Positions 12,501-24,333 of a stretch of DNA of 64,000 bases are shown one piece after another. Each line of letters starts with the position of its first letter. Position 1 is the stretch's first letter. The stretch covers positions 186,001-250,000 of the forward strand of contig LLCB01000021.1 of the NCBI GenBank assembly GCA_001414345.1. Reading direction: 5' to 3'. Both the position numbers and the translations under genes were made by a program. The notes beneath the pieces are model-generated. The model had not been told where the DNA came from and made no database searches. It saw only the letters and a list, made by a program, of their open reading frames with translations. Source of the stretch: Hymenoscyphus infarciens (lineage: Eukaryota > Ascomycota > Leotiomycetes > Helotiales > Helotiaceae).

Positions 12501-14470
12501 GTGGTAGACAATTGGCAGAGGACTCTCAAAATTCTGTCCAGGCTCGAATGTCTGAATTGGAGGCGTACAGACAACAGAACGCCTCCGAGGTTGAGCAGCT
12601 GAAGGCCGAGCTACATGAATTCCAAACAAAAGCCCGCGAGGAAGCGATTGTGTGCTCCGAGGCCGTTGCAGCTGCGCAGCTTCTGCAAATCGATAAAGAC
12701 GAACTCGAGAACAAGTATAAGGAGGCGTTGGGTTCATCGAAGGACCACAACGAAACTTTTGACTCCCTTAGAGAAGCCATTTCTACTTCTGCTGATATGA
12801 GAAACTTGTTAGAGCGAAAGCTTAACGAAGAGAGATCTCAGCGAGAAATGGTTGAGTCTAAGCTCATGCAGCTCAGATCAGAGCACGAAGCCCGAACTAC
12901 AGAGTTAGAGGCTGCTTCTAGACGACTTCAAAGTGCAGAGGATTTAGCTGAACAATATGAAAAGGAGGCCCGGACTCATCGACTAGCTGTTCTTGCAGGT
13001 CTGGACAGAGTTGCCACTCGTGATCTTGGTTCTCAAGACTCTGCTAATGAAGAGCGATCAACCGCTTTGCTAGCACAAATCAATTCTTCCAACGCCCTGG
13101 TTCGAAAGTACCAAGCAGCAGCTAATACCGCCTCGGAGAAGTTGCGCAGTGCCGAGGAACGTATTGCTGGTTTAGAAGCTTACCAAGAGCAAGCCAGCAG
13201 AGAAGGCATGTCCATTCGCAAGCAACTACAATATAACATGCGAGAAGTCCAAACTCTTCAAGCTGCCAACTCGGAAATGAAACACAAATTGGCGAACCAG
13301 CAATTGGAGACGAATGCTGTACATGTTCAGCACAATACTCTTAAGGATATCTTGGGTGAACGCGGCATCAGTCCGGCTGGTGCTGCTCGAGTACGAGGAC
13401 TCTCCAGTCCCCAGTCTGGTCAAAATACCCCTGATGCCTCTCGCCTTCGCGAATTGGAATACCAGCTTACCACCAGCAACGAGGCCCACCAAAATACCAA
13501 GGCAATGTATGAGACCCGGGAGCAAGAGGCCGAGGCCACTTATCGGGAGAAGTTGGGTCAACTTGAACATGATTACCAGTCTGCAGTTCATTACGTGAAG
13601 GGTACCGAAAAGATGCTCAAGCGTATGAAGGATGAGTTGGCCAAATACAAGACCGAGAATAAGGGCATGAAAGAGCAACTGGCTGAAGCCGAAGAGCGTG
13701 CATCCAAGTCTGCAGCACCATCTGAGTGGGAAACAGAGCGAGCCTCATTGAGCAAACAGGTTGAAACATTACAAGCGGAGATGAGATCAACCAGTCAGCA
13801 ACTTGAGCTCCAGATGGCAGAGGTCAGGAAGGAGCTTGATTCTGTACAGCATGAACGAGACACCCTCAGGCAAACTCACGAGGAAACCCGGCGACAGTTG
13901 GATGTGGCGCAACAAGCAAAATCCGAGCTTTCCCAGTTACAACAAGAAAACACCTTACTTGAGCGAAGAGCTCAGGATGCCGAGCAAAAGGTCTCATTAC
14001 TCCTGGATCAAGTCGAATCCTCCGTCGACAACTACCGTCGTCAATCCCGACAACCTGAACCGATCAACACAAATGCTGTCGCCTCCCACTCGCGCACCAT
14101 CTCATCCTCTGAAAGCGTTTCCGAAACGTCTTTGTACGGCGATGGTAACCGGAATTCCATGGCTCTCGACAGCCTTGCTAGCGAGCTCGAGACTTTACGT
14201 ACACATTGGGAGACTACCAACAAGAATTATCGTCTGAGCAACAACTTTGAGTTTGATGAACGATCACCATTGCCCAAGTTGGAAGAAGGCAAGGAGGATG
14301 GTCTCAGTGGTAGCCTTGCCGACTGGCGGAAGAGACTAGATGCTGAAGAGGCGGCTTCTAGGAGTCGAACCAATAGCACCAATGAGCCATCGGGTGTTGG
14401 AAGAGAAATGAGCCCGAGTGGTAAGGAGGTTGGAGTTGGCACTCAACATACTGGTGTCAATGTCATCTGA
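9593..14470 (+). CDS. Kelch-repeat and coiled-coil cell-end (polarity) protein, Tea1/Kel1-like
   Basis: Likely cell-polarity landmark that marks growing tips. Exons 9593-9844, 9931-10324, 10372-10654 and 10702-14470 join in frame to 1565 aa; introns of 86, 47 and 47 nt have GTAAGT or GTAGGT donors, and the first contains a TGCTAACA branch site. Residues ~110-437 form about six kelch blades (IYLMGG, IVYGGD, IYVFGGQ, LYLFGGTN, MYIFGGRT). Residues ~440-740 are Pro/Gln/Gly/Ser-rich and disordered, with a PQGPQAQGP-type tandem repeat encoded at 11351-11420. Residues ~745-1500 are long heptad-rich coiled coil (Glu/Gln/Leu/Arg rich). This order matches S. pombe Tea1 and yeast Kel1. Start at 9593 follows a C/T-rich leader and gives a typical basic N-terminus (MAFLFKSKK). 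Family assignment is strong; tip localisation is inferred from family. Confidence 0.93.
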
Positions 14471-16620
14471 TCTTGCTTTCCTCGGGTTTCCCTTCGTCAA
14501 ATTGGATCGATCCACTTGTCACAACAAACACAAAAATGCGAATCACGATATGGAGTCAGGGTTGTGGGAATAATTATTTAGAAATCTTTTTTGGCGAGTA
14601 ATGCATAATACTGCCAAGATAAGAAGGAACTCTGTTATAGAAACCTAAGCAGAGCACAGTTTTTTCGACTTTTTTTTATATGTTTGTCTTGTTTGTAATG
14701 GATAGGGAGGGGGAACAAAACACGCAGCCTTCTTTTTTTGTGTATTGAAACTGGGGTGGATAAAGCTGGTGTTTTTGTTTCTTCTTTTTTCTAGTCCGAC
14801 TTCTTTATTTTCGAGGGGGCAGGAATGACAAATACCTCGCTGGCGTTGTTGGATTACCTTAGTGCCTTATTGATTTGATTATGGAACTACCTACTTCTTT
14901 TTCGATGCATTCGTTGGGCTTTGGTCCTTTTTTCTATGTTCTGTTTTCTCGTTTTTTTCCTTGTTCGTTTTTTTACGAATGGGGATGTTTATATGTGATG
15001 ATTGCCCCTCGCTTTTTTGTTTTTCCTTTCTCCTTTATAGCCTGCTTGCTTGTTGTTGTGGTTGGTTCTCGTGGACTGGCAATAATTACATTTGAATAAT
15101 GTAGAATATGATGAAAAGGTTCACCATTTCCTTTTTTTTCTTCTTTTCTTTTCTTCCGGGTCAGGGGAAGAGGGGCCGATTTGAAAGGGGTTTTAGCTTA
15201 GCTTGACGGGGAGGAGGTTGGATTTCTTTCCCTCTCTTTCGTCTTTTGTTTTGTGGGGGGCTCTTCTTTTGTTTGAGGGTTTCAGGGGGGGTAGGAAAGG
15301 GATTGAGAGAAAGGGGTGGTTTTGAGGGAGAGAATGAGGATAGGATAGGTAGGATAGGATAGGGCAGGTGGGGAATAAGAATAGCGGTTATATAGGTTAG
15401 GAAATGACATGGGATTTGAGATTGATATGATGTTCTTTCTTTCTTCCATGCTTTACGTGATGTGATGTGACTTGTGTGCTGTGAGCAATGTTTGTACAGT
15501 ATTGTAGGCTTTGCGTCGTGGGCTCTCCTTTCTTGTGCCAGCTAGGGTTTGAAGAAGTCTTCTATGTATACTTGGATTTTTCCGGGCCTTGAGCGGAGCT
15601 GCTGAGCTGGGAATGGGAATGGTAATGGTAATTGAGGTGATGGGGGATTTTCTTCTCCGGCTCTTCGTGCCTGTGCGGTTGCCGGTTCTTTTCTCTGCTG
15701 TTAATGGCTGATGGACTTTGGGTCAAGACAAGGTGTAGCGTTGGTACTGAGGTCAGTGTGGAGATTTTGGAGTTCTGGAAGATGGGTGGGGAGATGTTTG
15801 TTGTTGAGTTGGGTAATCGTTGTTTGAAGGGTGTGGGATGAGGTGTTGTTGGGTGTTGTTGGGTGTTCTTTTCGGCTGGATTGAGGCTACACGTATTTCC
15901 AGTCATGAATCTAGGAACGAGATGTTGGCTGTTTATATACCTGGCGCCTTTCTTGGGAGGCATCATCAGGTGAGTGATTCTGGGTAATGCGATTTTGTGG
16001 GTTGTTGGAAGGGCTTGACGGCTTGACGGCTGTTTTTGGCGTGTAAGGCTGGGATTCTGAGGGGAAAGAACTATATTGCGATTCTTCGTGGGAAAAAGGG
16101 AGAGCAAAAGGACCGAGATGTTTATGTTTACCTTGTACATGAGATGTTAAATATCGAGGGAATCCTGTCTGCAGAGATCAATCATATCGTAAACGCAGGG
16201 ATTGCTTGAATATATGGAGACCTGCGAGATTTGTGCTGAGAGCAGTGAGTGTATTTGCACTGTCATGTTACGGAGAAGGAGGTGAAGATGTTTTGATCCT
16301 GGAATATTCAATGGGGCTATGTTGTCGTCGATTAGATTCTTGTCGTCGAATTTCTAGTTTCATTCGCTGAACAAGTCGGTGATAGAGGGTGTGGGATGTG
16401 GGTTGGATGTATTGACTTTCATATTTTTGGGTGGGGGAAGATGAGGTCTTGGGGTGCCATGATTTAAAGTGCAGTTGGCAGGAGTTATTGCAGGTGCAAG
16501 GTCAAGGGAAGTGTTACAGGCATTCAAAAGTGTAGAGTGGAGAATTAGGTATTTGTTGCTACAAGGAGAGAACTATCTACTGTGCGTAGGAGGGAGTATA
16601 AGTACCCTAAGAGTGAGCTA
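14471..16620. other. 3' flank of the kelch gene; T-rich and G-rich low-complexity intergenic DNA
   Basis: Contains long T-rich and pyrimidine tracts (14,650-15,150) typical of a 3' UTR or terminator region, and a short AGGATAGGATAGG-type repeat near 15,340-15,362. A 192-codon minus-strand frame (16140-15562) has no domain, is rich in Pro/His/Ser/Thr from C-rich sequence, and is not supported as a gene. No RNA gene seen. Confidence 0.55.
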
Positions 16621-16639
16621 ACCCTAATCGGGTAGCCAT

Positions 16640-17330
16640 TATAAGAGTGAATATCTAATATAATAATACACCCTCTATTCGAGATTTAGTCTCTAAACCA
16701 GTTATCCTATATAACTCCACTTATTCTTAACTTTTAACCTTTCTAAATAGGTAACTTTATAAGCTATGATAGCTTTATAAACTTCTTATACTTATTACCT
16801 CTTAATATTTTAGTTAGTCTATCTACTAGTATCTCGCTCGTAGGTATATAGTATAATTCTATAATACCCTTCTTTACTCTTTTATATACGAATTATTACT
16901 TATATATAAAGTGCTTTATATATTAATATAATTTAGGATTCTCTATAATTTATATAGCTTTATAATAATTACTTCTTACTTAAACTTATAAGGCGTTCTT
17001 ACTTTTATACTCTAATTCTAAAAGTAAAAACTATATCTATATATAGTGATTATAGAAGCTATATCGAGAGTAGAGGATAAGTAAAGTAAAGTTAAAGTAG
17101 ATACGTGATTCTCTAGAACTATAGAGGAGAGTATAAGGCTTTAAATACTATGCTTCTTACTTAAAAGGTAGAGATTATTAGGTAATCCTTTATCTAACCT
17201 ATCTTTATCTTATAATATACCTCTTAAATAACCTTTCTTAATTAAGAAAGCGTTATTTACTATATATATAGATTTAATAACCTAATCTCTTTCTTTTCTT
17301 TTTATAACTTCCTTAAAACTCTCTTACTAC
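16640..17330 (-). mobile_element. Ty1/copia retrotransposon relic, RIP-degraded 3' part of pol
   Basis: Reading the minus strand between about 17,000 and 16,760 gives IENPKLY, then YIKHFIYK, then KKGIIELYYIPTSEILVDRLTKIL and KYKKFIKLS, interrupted by stops. I recognise the C-terminus of copia RNase H, normally ENPEFHSRTKHID...HHF..., then VEKGIIELEYIPTSEMLADGLTKPL and KFEKFVKL. CpA/TpG are strongly depleted throughout. No long terminal repeat could be paired. The left boundary is set only by the return of mixed-composition DNA near 16,620; the right boundary is arbitrary. Confidence 0.6.
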
Positions 17331-17565
17331 TACTAGACTACTATAGTATACGCCGCCTAATAAAAAACCATAGTAAGAAGCTTATATTTGCCTTTCCTAG
17401 GCTCTTATATTAACTAAAATAGCCTCTCTCCTAGATCTCTTATCTTCTAGATAGTAAGACCTTAACAAATGCTAGGCCTATGCTCGTTTCCTAGCGTTAT
17501 AAAGATAAAGATAATAAGAAAGACGTTAAATATATAATTAATAGATTAGAATCTAGACGTCGTAT

Positions 17566-18251
17566 ACTTATCTCTTCAGTTATTCTTACACTCTACGTGA
17601 TTTAGTAGAACGCGGTTCTAACTTTATATTTCCAGCTCTAATACGACCAAATATTTAAATTATTATCTTATTCTTTAAACTCTACTAAAGTATATAACGA
17701 TATAGAAATTCAATAATAATTTACCTATATTCTTATGTTTAAAAAGCCCTGCTAAAAAAATGATTATTTTAGCGTAAGTTAGCTTATAATACGAGCTTAC
17801 CTACTCCTACTACTTCTACTACTTCTACTACTTCTACCGCTACTTTTATACTCTTTTATTACTTCTTTTTAATTAATATACCTCCTCTCGCAAGGCTAAT
17901 ACTACTCCTAGTACGAAAAAGTCTACTAAAGTTCTTAAAAAGAAGGCCTCTTAAGTACGCCTCGTAGACGTGTTTCTTAACTAGAAAGAATTCCATAAGA
18001 TAGAAGTTATTAAGAGAGTAGGAGAGATTAAATAAAGAGGTAGAAAGAGGCGCACCTCTACTATATATAGAGTAAGTATAAATAGCTTCAATTCAGATTT
18101 TAATATCTTAGCACTCCTAAACTAGCTTAGTAGTATCGTAGTTCGAAGCTACCTAGATTTTAGTCTAAAACTACCTTAAATAAGAGTAGTTTCAAACCAG
18201 ACTACTAAACGCGTCTACACGTGAGGTGTAAGAATAACTGAAGAGATAAGT
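17566..18251. repeat. Terminal-inverted-repeat element (~0.69 kb), non-autonomous
   Basis: The left end ACTTATCTCTTCAGTTATTC (from 17566, continuing TTACAC) is matched at the right end (to 18251) by its reverse complement, GAATAACTGAAGAGATAAGT preceded by GTGTAA. A weaker match continues inward around CACGTG and ACGCG. No convincing target duplication is visible. The interior is AT-rich, without coding capacity, and contains a (CTACTT)n-like microsatellite at 17,812-17,840. Likely a MITE or deletion derivative; family unknown. Confidence 0.7.
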
Positions 18252-20617
18252 TCTTTTAAGCTTACTAATCCTAATACTACGCTTTAGCTAACTATATAAG
18301 AATATCGAATATTAAATCCCTTATATATTTCCTCTTCTAGTCTAGTTACGCTCTAGAGTAGTACGCTTAATAGATTTTATACTATTAATATCTCTAAGAA
18401 CGAGCTAGAGAAGTTAGAAGTCGAGAGCTCTAATAAATATTAAGCCTTCAAAGGTCCTACTAAACCTAAAACCCTTTATAAGGAGCTTCTAGCTACTAAT
18501 ACTAGGCTCTTAAACAAACTTCCTAGTAACGACGTCGAGCACCTAACCGTCGGTGGTAAGGGCTTACTTACTACGCCTTTTATTAAGAAAGTTCGTCTCG
18601 ATATTTCGAATTTTTAAGAAGCTCCTTATAAGGGCTACGTTACTTCTACAGTCGCTGGTAAATCAACTAGTCGTTACTATAACACAGAGTCGGAAAAGGT
18701 AGCACGTTGTTTTAACTACGCTATTAGCCACTCGTGCGAGGCTCTACCGAGCATCTGTCTCCCTTTCGCTGGTAAACCAAGAAAGTTCTTAGGGGATTAA
18801 AAATTCCCAGACCCAAGATTCTTTTACCAAGGATAACCTTCCACGTACTACCGAAACCTCACTCACTTTCGAAAATAACGTTCATTCCTGTAAAAAGGAA
18901 AACGTAAGATCAAATAATCCTGATTTCTTTTATTTTCTCTTTTTCAAAGTCTTCCTATTAGTACTAGAAGGTCTCAGATTCTACGATCAGGGGTTTCAGA
19001 GCCTTCCTAGAACCAAGCACTTCTTGCTTGAACCTAGCTATAGTACGCTTTTTGTTTAAAAGCCAAGGGTGTTGTGCACTTAAATAGTAAAAGGACACCA
19101 AGGAGCAGGAGAAGTTACGGTCTAGTAATTTAGGCTAGAGTTTTGGATAGGGGATAGTTGGTGATTAGACTACCCCATTCCCTAAAGCAAACTATAAAGA
19201 GCTCGAGAATTGACCCCCAAACCCCTTACCACTCCACCCGACAAAATTCTATAACAAAATGCTCATTCCCTCCCACATAGCTCAAACACCACTCGGCAAC
19301 CTCCTTGGATCAACCTCTGCCAGGAGACTAACCTCCAACATAATGCAAGATGTAAGGCCTTTTACAGTATATAAGCAACATTTCATAATTCTACTTCAGT
19401 CAAACTAAGCAAGGAACCCAAAGAAGATTCATTACATTGGAGAGGCATGAAAGAGTGCTTCAAGTAGCCTTCCGCCTAGTAGTAACTCACTTATTTAAGG
19501 CTCTAACTCTTCAGTATCTCAAGGCACTTTCCAGGTGTCCAAAGATACTCCAACCCTCAAATATTCATCTGAAAGATATACCCTCGAATCCTTTCCCACT
19601 ATCGAAAGCTAGGCCCTCGTTCGTTTCCTGAACTTTCCATGAAGATAACACACTGTTTCATAGCCTGTGATTCTAGGTCAAGGTGCCTTATTTTCGATCA
19701 TCCAGCGGCTTTTACAACAGTGTTCACAATTGTGCTCTGTGAAAATAGACCATTTCCGTTTGAGCATTGTGAGAAAATCCCCAAATTCAACTGAAACGAT
19801 GTTTATACTAGCAATCCCACCTCCAACATTCCATACGCTTATAAAACCACCTCTGTTAGTAAATGAAGTCATCAACAAACCCCCAAGAAGAAGTAGAAAT
19901 ATCTCGTATCCGACCCCTCCTTAACTCATACCCATTCGCCAAACATAGAAAACCACAAAACCACACACCTTCATCTCCATCACTTAACTAGATAAACCAT
20001 TTGAATATTTCATGATCTCGACCATGCAAATTACCGCACCCCACGAATCTATGATATGTGAGCATAACAAAGCCTGCAAACTACTCACACCCAGCACCTC
20101 AAAGAGCTGGAAATTACTATTTAGCTAAAAGAGTTTACGTCTAGTAACCCCCCAAAGCCCTTCCCAAAATTGTGAACTTCACTCGAGGGATTGATCATCC
20201 ACTCCACTCTCACCGTCGATTCCCCAACCGCCGTTCATCTCAAAGATTCTCCATAAAGACGAGGCTAGCTGTTCATGTTCGTAAATTTCTAGAGTCGGAG
20301 CAACGAGCCTTGATGTGTCTCGTAGCTACGAAGAATGTTTAGGCACTCCAAATACCAGATCAGCATTTTGGTTAATTTAGAAAAAGTCGCTCCCTCGAAG
20401 ATATTTTAAACTTGACTATCCTTCCGCACTTCCATCTGTCTATGAGTGGAAGGGGAGAAAGTTTGGTCTCTCGATGTTTGAAAAAATATACACTCGTTCG
20501 GACGTAGTAAGTAAGAAATGTTCATTGTTTTACCCGAGTGTCATCTAACTCATTTTCGAATCTCGTACCCTGAGTGAGTGACCTAGTAGTTACAGCTCTC
20601 CTCTCTCAACAAGAACT
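18252..20617. other. Mixed region: weakly RIP-affected island, then ordinary intergenic DNA
   Basis: From 18,400 to 18,960 the base composition recovers (CG, CA and TG return) and a short inverted repeat (TATAAGGAGCTTCT at 18,477 / AGAAGCTCCTTATA at 18,618) is present. The plus strand reads fairly openly, with only a few stops, from ~18,520 to 18,790, which may be a transposon fragment, but I recognise no domain. 19,000-20,600 contains only short frames with no domain. No gene supported. Confidence 0.45.
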
Positions 20618-20866
20618 TGTTAGAAACTTCGTCACAATCACCAAATCTTCCAATCAGAGAAAACGACAAGCAAGAGTGCGCAATTTCAATTGTCAGAATT
20701 AGAAATCAATATCCTCTAGGAGAACAACTTTCAGAGAGTGTCAAGGCGTCTCGCGGGTGTGTACAGGTATATAGAGCCTACTCCCATACCTACCTTCCAG
20801 CCCGCCATGCACTGGTATATATAGTGATTGGGTTGACAGGAGAGGAAGGATCTGTTCCCTTCAACA
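20618..20866 (+). repeat. Possible retrotransposon LTR (249 bp)
   Basis: The segment starts TGTTAGAAACTTCG and ends CCCTTCAACA, i.e. TG...CA ends with a loose TGTT/AACA inversion. It includes a TATATAG box-like run near the 3' part and sits exactly at the edge of the 18-kb RIP block. No second copy could be paired by eye. This is a suggestion from end motifs and position only. Confidence 0.25.
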
Positions 20867-21261
20867 GCCCCCGAGCTTCACTCACTTCGTCTAGTCTTAT
20901 ACTTAACTATTTTATAGATATAAAAGAGGTCTTTTATAATCGTAATTCCTCTACTACTTTAAAAGCCTCTTAAGATATATAGAGATTATCTCTTATATAT
21001 TTAAAATAGCTATTAATTAATTTCTCTATTTACTAGTAGTCTTAAAGCTTTAATATATACTAGAGTGGTTTTATAGTTATTTTAGTAGTAATTTATAAAA
21101 GTATAAGCTCTAATTAGTATAATAATATATCTGATTTTATAGTTTTAAGCTTATAACTAACTTTAATAGAGTAGTATATATTTCTATATATATATTTAAA
21201 GAATATATAAGTAAGAGTATATACTATAATATATAAGTAAGAGTATATACTATAATATATA

Positions 21262-22010
21262 TATATATATATTAATAATAGAGTATAGAAACTAGTTTAG
21301 TTTTAAAAGAGACTTTTAGTATTTAACTCTTAAAAGTTACTAATATAAGTAATAGCTTTATATATATATATTAATAATAGAAATTAGAAACTAATTTAGT
21401 TTTAAAAGAGACTTTATAATAGTCTATTACCTAGGCTATTCTAGATAGCTAAGAGTATCTGCTATATATAAGGCTTAGCTATTATATATTTAGCTTTCGG
21501 CTATATATTTAGCTTTTAGCTATATTATTTTATATTATCTAATTTAGAAAGGTTATATACGTCCGTACGTCTGTCTAGACTTTTAGACGTACTTCGTAGA
21601 GTTCGAGCTTTTATATTAGCTAACGTATGTCGTTGTTTAGTTTTATACTTCTTTTATATTATCTAATCTCTTATATATAACTACCTACTCTCCTAGAGTT
21701 AGAAAAGGCTAGTTTAGCCTTTTCTTCTATATTAGAGCCTAGTATCTACGTATATTATTCTACTAAACGTACTTCTATATATCTCTTATATAGTAGTATA
21801 TATTTCGTACTATTATAGACTTTTAGATAAACTACTTAAGTTTTAAAAGAGACTTTTAGTAGTTTAACTACTAAAAGCTACTAATAAAAATATTAGCTTT
21901 ATATATATATATATATATATTAATACTAAACTATATAAACTAATTTAGTTTTAAAAGAGACTTTTAATAGTTTAACTACTAAAAGTTACTAATAAAGATT
22001 TTAATAAATA
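21262..22010 (+). repeat. Repeated ~100-bp unit in the RIP block
   Basis: A unit containing AGTTTTAAAAGAGACTTTTA, preceded by a (TA)n run plus TTAATA, and followed by TTTAACTACTAAAAGTTACT, occurs at about 21,300, 21,398, 21,838 and 21,948. It is partly tandem and partly separated by ~400 bp. The AAAAG/CTTTT core is itself a short inverted repeat. Origin unknown; could be subterminal repeats of a DNA element. Confidence 0.6.
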
Positions 22011-22054
22011 GTTTAAGTAGAGATACTTTCTTTAAAAAAAGAGAAAACGAAATT

Positions 22055-22395
22055 TACTATTATTTATATATAGCGATATATATATTCTACTTTAACTAAT
22101 CTACTCTATTAAAAAAAGGTTACGAATATCTCTTTTATAACTAACTCTCTTATATTACTCTATAACTACGCTTCTCTATATATAAATATATATAGATATA
22201 CTTAGTTAGAAACTACTAAAGCTTAATTAATTTATAGAGTTTAAGCTCTAGAGGCGTAGTTATAGAGTAATACAAGAGAGCTAGTTATATAAGAGATATT
22301 TATAACCTTTTTTTATATTTCTAGAAAAATCCCGTGTTTTAAAATAGAACGTGTATATCGCTATAAAGAGCTTATAAATAGTAGAGTTTTTTAAT
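22055..22395. repeat. Foldback/MITE-like palindromic element (~340 bp)
   Basis: The left arm, about 22,055-22,175, contains AGCGATATA, then AAAAAAAGGTTACGAATATC, TCTCTTATATTACTCTATAA and CTACGC. The right arm, 22,245-22,395, is its imperfect reverse complement. The spacer is about 70 bp. Differences between arms are largely transitions, consistent with independent RIP of the two arms. Confidence 0.65.
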
Positions 22396-22512
22396 ATTTA
22401 CTTTACTACTTTAGTTTCTACTTCTAATATAAGTTTCTTTAGTACTCTAGATTAGATTCTCTCTTTTATATAGTAAGTATAGAAGATATAATAGAGTTAT
22501 TTTTAGAATTAT

Positions 22513-22805
22513 TATAATAGTATACTATTCTAAATTACTAGTATTCGTAAAACTACTAATATCTCTAATACCTTAGAGCTTAGATTATAATAGACCTAAT
22601 ACTTATATAATAGAAGATACTAAAGAGATTAAGGTTTAAATATTATATATTTAGTTTTAAGACTCTTATTATTTAGTATTAGCTATATTAGAAAGAGCTC
22701 GGTTATTATTATTACTAGGACTTAGTAGTTTCTAATCTTTTATATATAGATGTTTATACTTAGTATAGAAGAGAGATAGTTTTTCCTTTTCTTCTATACT
22801 AGTAC
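22513..22805 (-). repeat. R400 repeat copy A (truncated)
   Basis: Same family as the copies at 22806, 23953, 26116 and 37938, in minus orientation. Begins TATAATAGTATACTATTC and stops at CTAGTAC, directly abutting copy B, so about 100 bp of its outer part is missing. Confidence 0.65.
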
Positions 22806-23210
22806 TATAATAGCACGAATTATTATATATTCGTGAAACTACTAATACTCCTAAGCACTACTAATATCTCTAAGCTAAGATTATAAATAACCGATACTTA
22901 TATAAGCGAAGTGCTAAAGGTATTAATATCTAATATTTATATATAGAAGAGATTAAGGTTTAAATATTATATATTTAGCTTTTTAGCTCTTATTATTTAA
23001 TATTAGCTATATTAGATATAGCTTAGTTATTATTATTATTAGAACTTAATAGCTTCTAACCTCTTATATATAAACGTTTATATTTAGTATAGAAGAGAGA
23101 TAGTTTATTCTTTTCTTTTATATTAGTACCTAGTATTTATATATATTATCTTATCTTAAATATACTCCTATATACCTCTTTACTAGTAGTATATATTTCG
23201 TACTATTATA
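22806..23210 (-). repeat. R400 repeat copy B
   Basis: Full-length minus-orientation copy, from TATAATAGCACGAATTATTA to TTTCGTACTATTATA. The two ends of the family are short inverted repeats (TATAATAGCACG-like). It is followed by the left arm of a 0.66-kb inverted repeat. Confidence 0.7.
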
Positions 23211-23870
23211 TAAAAAGGATAAACTCTTCTTCGTCGATAATAGCCTTTATAATATCTCTTTTAAGCTTATTATCGCTTTTTATTTTAGTTTTAATTTAGT
23301 CTAGAATCGAATTATTATAATACTATTCTTAAATAACTAGGATTCTAGTAATCTTCTAGATAGCTAGTAATACTAGGGTTTAGTATCTATATAGACAGCT
23401 AGTAAAAATCATATCTTATATATTAAAAGATTAGAATATACTAAGTATTCCTAAAAATCCTATTAACTTCTTTATCTCTCTCTAAATTAATATTTAATAT
23501 ATTAGAATTAGAAGCGACCCTAGGTCTCTTCTAAGCTCTACTTCTAAGCGTAGAGCTCTCTTTTAGAAAAGAAAGTTAAGCCTTAATAGAAAGGTCTCTA
23601 ACTTAGTACTATATCTCTAAGAATAATAAGAAGCTCTAGAATAATAAAGGTAAAAGTATAGTACTTAAAAGCTAGAGAGATTAATAAGACTTCTCTAATA
23701 TAGATAAGATATAAGATATAATCTAAGCTATAAAGGCTAAGAATTAAGAAAAAGAAGAGAGAATTTTATAGTAAAATAACTAGATCGTCTAATTATTAGA
23801 CTTAGTATAGTAAATTAGTTAATAACTACTAGGTAATAATTAAAGTCTAAGTCTTATCTAATCTATATAA
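23211..23870 (+). repeat. Left arm Y of a large inverted repeat (partner 25410-26115)
   Basis: Reads, with mostly transition differences, as the reverse complement of 25410-26115: for example TCTAGATAGCTAGTAATACT here and AGTATTACTAGCTATCTAGG there. Together with the flanking R400 copies B and D the paired sequence spans about 1.05 kb per side. Confidence 0.7.
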
Positions 23871-23952
23871 ACACCTTCTTTATACTCTTCTATTCTTCTA
23901 AACTATTATTAAGTATAAAACTCTACCTCTAATATTCCTTTCTTATAATAAC

Positions 23953-24333
23953 TATAATAGCACGAAATATATACTACTAGCGAAGAGGTATATAAGAGTA
24001 CGTTTAAGATAGAATAACGTATATAAATACTAGACACTAATATAGAAGAAAAGGAAAAACTATTCTTCTTCTATACTAAGTATAAACATCTATATATAAG
24101 AGGTTAGAGACTACTAAGTCCTAATAAGAATAATAACTAAGTCCTTTCTAATATAGCTACTAAAATAATAAAAGCTTTAAAGCTAAATATATAAGATCTT
24201 AAAGTAAAATATATAATATCTAATTCTTATTCTCTTTAGCCTCTTCTATCTTATAAGTTATAAGAGTGTTAATAGTTATAAGAGTATTAGTAGTTTTATA
24301 AATACTAATAAATTAAGATAGCGTGTTATTATA
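23953..24333 (+). repeat. R400 repeat copy C
   Basis: Plus-orientation copy of 381 bp, starting TATAATAGCACGAAATATAT and ending GATAGCGTGTTATTATA. It is nearly colinear with copy D at 26116-26496 and sits between the Y arm and the X arm. Confidence 0.75.

Noticed and set aside
15562..16140. 192-codon minus-strand frame
   Set aside because: No domain, low-complexity Pro/His/Thr content, no intron signals or coding-like features; in the 3' flank of the kelch gene.
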